Positions 12,671 to 13,619 of a stretch of DNA of 13,619 nt are shown here, piece after piece. The stretch is from assembly GCA_002361735.1 (NCBI GenBank), contig DETS01000087.1, positions 477 to 14,095 of the forward strand, read 5' to 3'. The DNA is from Lachnospiraceae bacterium UBA3282. Lineage in GTDB: Bacteria > Bacillota > Clostridia > Lachnospirales > Lachnospiraceae. The position numbers were made by a program, and so were the translations under genes. Numbering within the stretch: the first letter of the stretch is position 1; every line of letters starts with the position of its first letter. Under the pieces are notes generated by a model, which was given only the letters and a program-made list of their open reading frames with translations, searched no databases and was not told the DNA's origin.

Positions 12671-13114
12671 ATGGATCGGACGGAATTTATGGACAGGCTG
12701 CAGCGTTCGCTTGCCGGGGGAGTAAACAGTTCCCAGGTGGCAGAGAATGTGCGCTACTATCAGGATTATATTGATATGGAAATCAGGAAAGGCAGGAGCG
12801 AAGCAGAGGTGCTCTCCACGCTCGGCGATCCGAGACTGCTGGCAAAGAGTATCATCGAGGCGAATAAGCGTGCGGGTTACGTCGAGGGGACGAATCAGAA
12901 TTTCGACGAGGAGACACAGGAGGACGTCAGATCGCAGGAGGGCAGAGTTTCCGGCGGCGCCATGCGCGTGCCGGGCTGGCTCATCATTCTGTTTGTGGTC
13001 GTGATCGCGCTGCTGATCATCGGTGTAGTCTTTTCGGTTATTTCTCTTTTAGCGCCCATTATCATTCCGGTGCTGATCGTGGTGCTGCTGTATCATTTTA
13101 TCCGCAGCAAATAA
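12671..13114 (+). CDS. DUF1700 (HAAS-domain) membrane protein
   Basis: The frame opens at 12650, but AGAGG at 12659-12663 sits seven bases before the ATG at 12671, giving 147 aa starting MDRTEFMDRLQRSL. Residues 1-65 match the DUF1700/HAAS pattern: a helical start, VAENVRYYQDYIDMEIRKGRSEAEVLSTLGDPRLLAKSII with the conserved YY-DY and LGDP elements. An acidic linker follows, then two hydrophobic segments near 98-124 and 126-143, ending in basic RSK. HAAS proteins often pair with PadR-type regulators and link cytoplasmic signals to the membrane; no PadR gene is seen here. It probably ends the lacI transcript, 35 bases after the previous gene. Confidence 0.85.
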   Translation: MDRTEFMDRLQRSLAGGVNSSQVAENVRYYQDYIDMEIRKGRSEAEVLSTLGDPRLLAKSIIEANKRAGYVEGTNQNFDEETQEDVRSQEGRVSGGAMRVPGWLIILFVVVIALLIIGVVFSVISLLAPIIIPVLIVVLLYHFIRSK

Positions 13115-13128
13115 CAATCATAAAATAC

Positions 13129-13157
13129 AACAGGTCATCTTTGCGGGATGACCTGTT
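13129..13157. terminator. Stem-loop after the DUF1700 gene
   Basis: AACAGGTCATC (13129-13139) and GATGACCTGTT (13147-13157) form a perfect 11-bp stem with a seven-base loop. No T-run follows on the plus strand. It is probably the terminator or the 3' stabilising hairpin of the lacI transcript. Confidence 0.55.
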
Positions 13158-13188
13158 GAGGGGAGTATAAAAAATTGATATAAGGGTC

Positions 13189-13223
13189 TGTAGGCGGAGA
13201 ATGAAGGGGTATCTCCGTCTACA
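13189..13223 (+). terminator. Second stem-loop, terminator-like
   Basis: TGTAGGCGGAGA (13189-13200) pairs with TCTCCGTCTACA (13212-13223) over 12 positions with one G-U wobble. TTTATTATTAT follows, a broken U-tract. Two strong hairpins in a row separate the DUF1700 gene from the small gene at 13404. Confidence 0.5.
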
Positions 13224-13258
13224 TTTATTATTATAGTCCTTTTTTGAGAAAAAGCAAC

Positions 13259-13322
13259 AAAAAATAGTACCAAAGTACCAACATTGCTTTTGGTGCATTT
13301 ATCTAAAAAAATAGTACCAAAG
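13259..13322. repeat. Direct repeats AAAAAATAGTACCAAAG
   Basis: The 17-base sequence occurs exactly at 13259-13275 and 13306-13322, 47 bases apart. A partial third copy, AAGTACCAAC, directly follows the first (13273-13282), and an inverted version, TTTTGGTGC, lies at 13288-13296. The cluster lies about 15-80 bases upstream of the sigma-G-like -35 box of the next gene and could bind a regulator. Confidence 0.6.
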
Positions 13323-13337
13323 ACCTAGTATGTCGCT

Positions 13338-13367
13338 GAATAAGTTTTTGAAATCTTTCTCATACTA
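13338..13367 (+). promoter_or_regulatory. Sigma-G-type (forespore) promoter candidate
   Basis: GAATA at 13338-13342 and CATACTA at 13361-13367 are separated by 18 bases. This fits the Bacillus/Clostridium sigma-G consensus gHATR-N17/18-CATWHTA at every position. Transcription would start near 13374, 16 bases before the AGGAGG of the small gene. No good sigma-A promoter is seen in the same stretch. Confidence 0.55.
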
Positions 13368-13403
13368 TTTCTGTAACACGAAACCAATCAGGAGGTATGG
13401 AAG

Positions 13404-13553
13404 ATGTCTAAAAACGATTTTAACCAGAACAGCCAGCAGAATGACAAGCAGCAGGACAAGAACAACCAGAACAACTCAAAGAACAGTTCTAACAGCAGCT
13501 CCGGCAACAGCTCTAAGAACAGTTCCGGCAACAGCAGCAAGGACAACTACTAA
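13404..13553 (+). CDS. 49-aa Asn/Ser/Lys/Gln-rich small protein, possible spore protein
   Basis: A short gene starting at ATG 13404 with AGGAGG at 13390-13395, an ideal eight-base spacing, and ending in TAA at 13551-13553. The product reads MSKNDFNQNSQQNDKQQDKN, continues with Asn/Ser-rich repeats such as NSSSGNSSKNSSGNSSK, and ends in DNY. About three quarters of the residues are Asn, Ser, Gln or Lys. There is one Phe and one Tyr and no Cys, Trp or membrane segment, so it should be disordered and soluble. The promoter upstream fits sigma-G, and a strong stem-loop follows. Composition and promoter recall small forespore proteins such as the gamma-type SASP, although no SASP motif is visible. 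I do not recognise a named family; the spore role is inferred from the promoter. Confidence 0.75.
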   Translation: MSKNDFNQNSQQNDKQQDKNNQNNSKNSSNSSSGNSSKNSSGNSSKDNY

Positions 13554-13566
13554 GCGCTGCCTGATC

Positions 13567-13597
13567 AAAGGGAGGACGTGCGACGCGTCCTCCCTTT
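13567..13597 (+). terminator. Strong stem-loop after the small gene
   Basis: AAAGGGAGGACG (13567-13578) and CGTCCTCCCTTT (13586-13597) form a perfect 12-bp stem with a seven-base loop, 13 bases after the stop codon. The T-tract is only three bases, but the stem is very stable. Confidence 0.75.
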
Positions 13598-13599
13598 CG

Positions 13600-13619
13600 C
13601 TAGGGTAAAGTTTTTGTAG
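13600..13619. repeat. Possible truncated start of a dispersed repeat
   Basis: CTAGGGTAAAGT at 13600-13611 is identical to the minus-strand sequence at 8501-8513 that opens the tandem-hairpin element at the cellobiose phosphorylase stop. The following TTTTTGTAG is similar in style but not identical. The window ends here, so only the first bases of such an element would be visible; a 12-base match can also arise by chance. Confidence 0.25.

Noticed and set aside
13129..13322. CRISPR-like array suggested by hairpins and direct repeats
   Set aside because: Only two exact repeat copies, repeats too short, no regular spacers and no cas genes.
13330..13608. 92-codon plus-strand frame at the right end (Thr/Arg/Ala-rich)
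   Set aside because: It has no ribosome binding site and runs through the sigma-G-like promoter, the small gene in another frame, and the terminator hairpin. The 49-aa frame at 13404-13553 has an ideal AGGAGG.

Overview
The window reads as a low-to-moderate GC Firmicute chromosome, most likely a gut Lachnospiraceae (Clostridium cluster XIVa). The cytoplasmic GH94 cellobiose phosphorylase closely resembles the clostridial enzyme. Strong AGGAGG-type ribosome binding sites, GntR/ABC-2 and DUF4190/DUF1700-type genes, and a sigma-G-like promoter at the right end (a spore former) all point the same way. No rRNA, tRNA, CRISPR array, transposase or phage gene is visible.

Left part (1-3510): the 3' part of a YtrA-type GntR repressor is followed by an ABC-2 exporter ATPase and its permease. 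A 132-bp imperfect palindromic element has been placed exactly at the ATPase stop codon, so the permease now has its own promoter. After a terminator comes a two-gene unit of membrane proteins: an unknown small protein with two hydrophobic segments, and a DUF4190 protein with a Q/Y/G/N-rich repeat head. It ends in a clear rho-independent terminator.

Middle (3560-8430): an ECF sigma factor gene lies behind a textbook ECF promoter (TGAAAC-N17-CGTA), implying autoregulation. It is followed by two soluble proteins I do not recognise and no visible membrane anti-sigma factor. Next are a pyridoxamine kinase, with a 12-bp inverted repeat centred on its -35 box, a convergent MerR/BmrR-like regulator, and a cytoplasmic esterase-D-family hydrolase.

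Right part (8458-13619): a cellobiose phosphorylase gene on the minus strand is divergent from a LacI-family regulator. Both promoters, and the esterase promoter, carry an AAACGNTT-type LacI operator-like site at or just after the predicted transcription start. This suggests a small local regulon for phosphorolysis and deacetylation of imported oligosaccharides. The LacI gene is followed by an unknown 127-aa protein and a DUF1700 membrane protein. Two hairpins and a cluster of TAGTACCAAAG repeats lead to a 49-aa Asn/Ser/Lys/Gln-rich gene behind a sequence matching the sigma-G consensus on both boxes. It is a candidate small spore protein.

The observations most worth following are the sigma-G-like promoter with its tiny protein, the ECF operon lacking an anti-sigma, the three matching LacI-type operators, and the two different palindromic elements that begin at stop codons.
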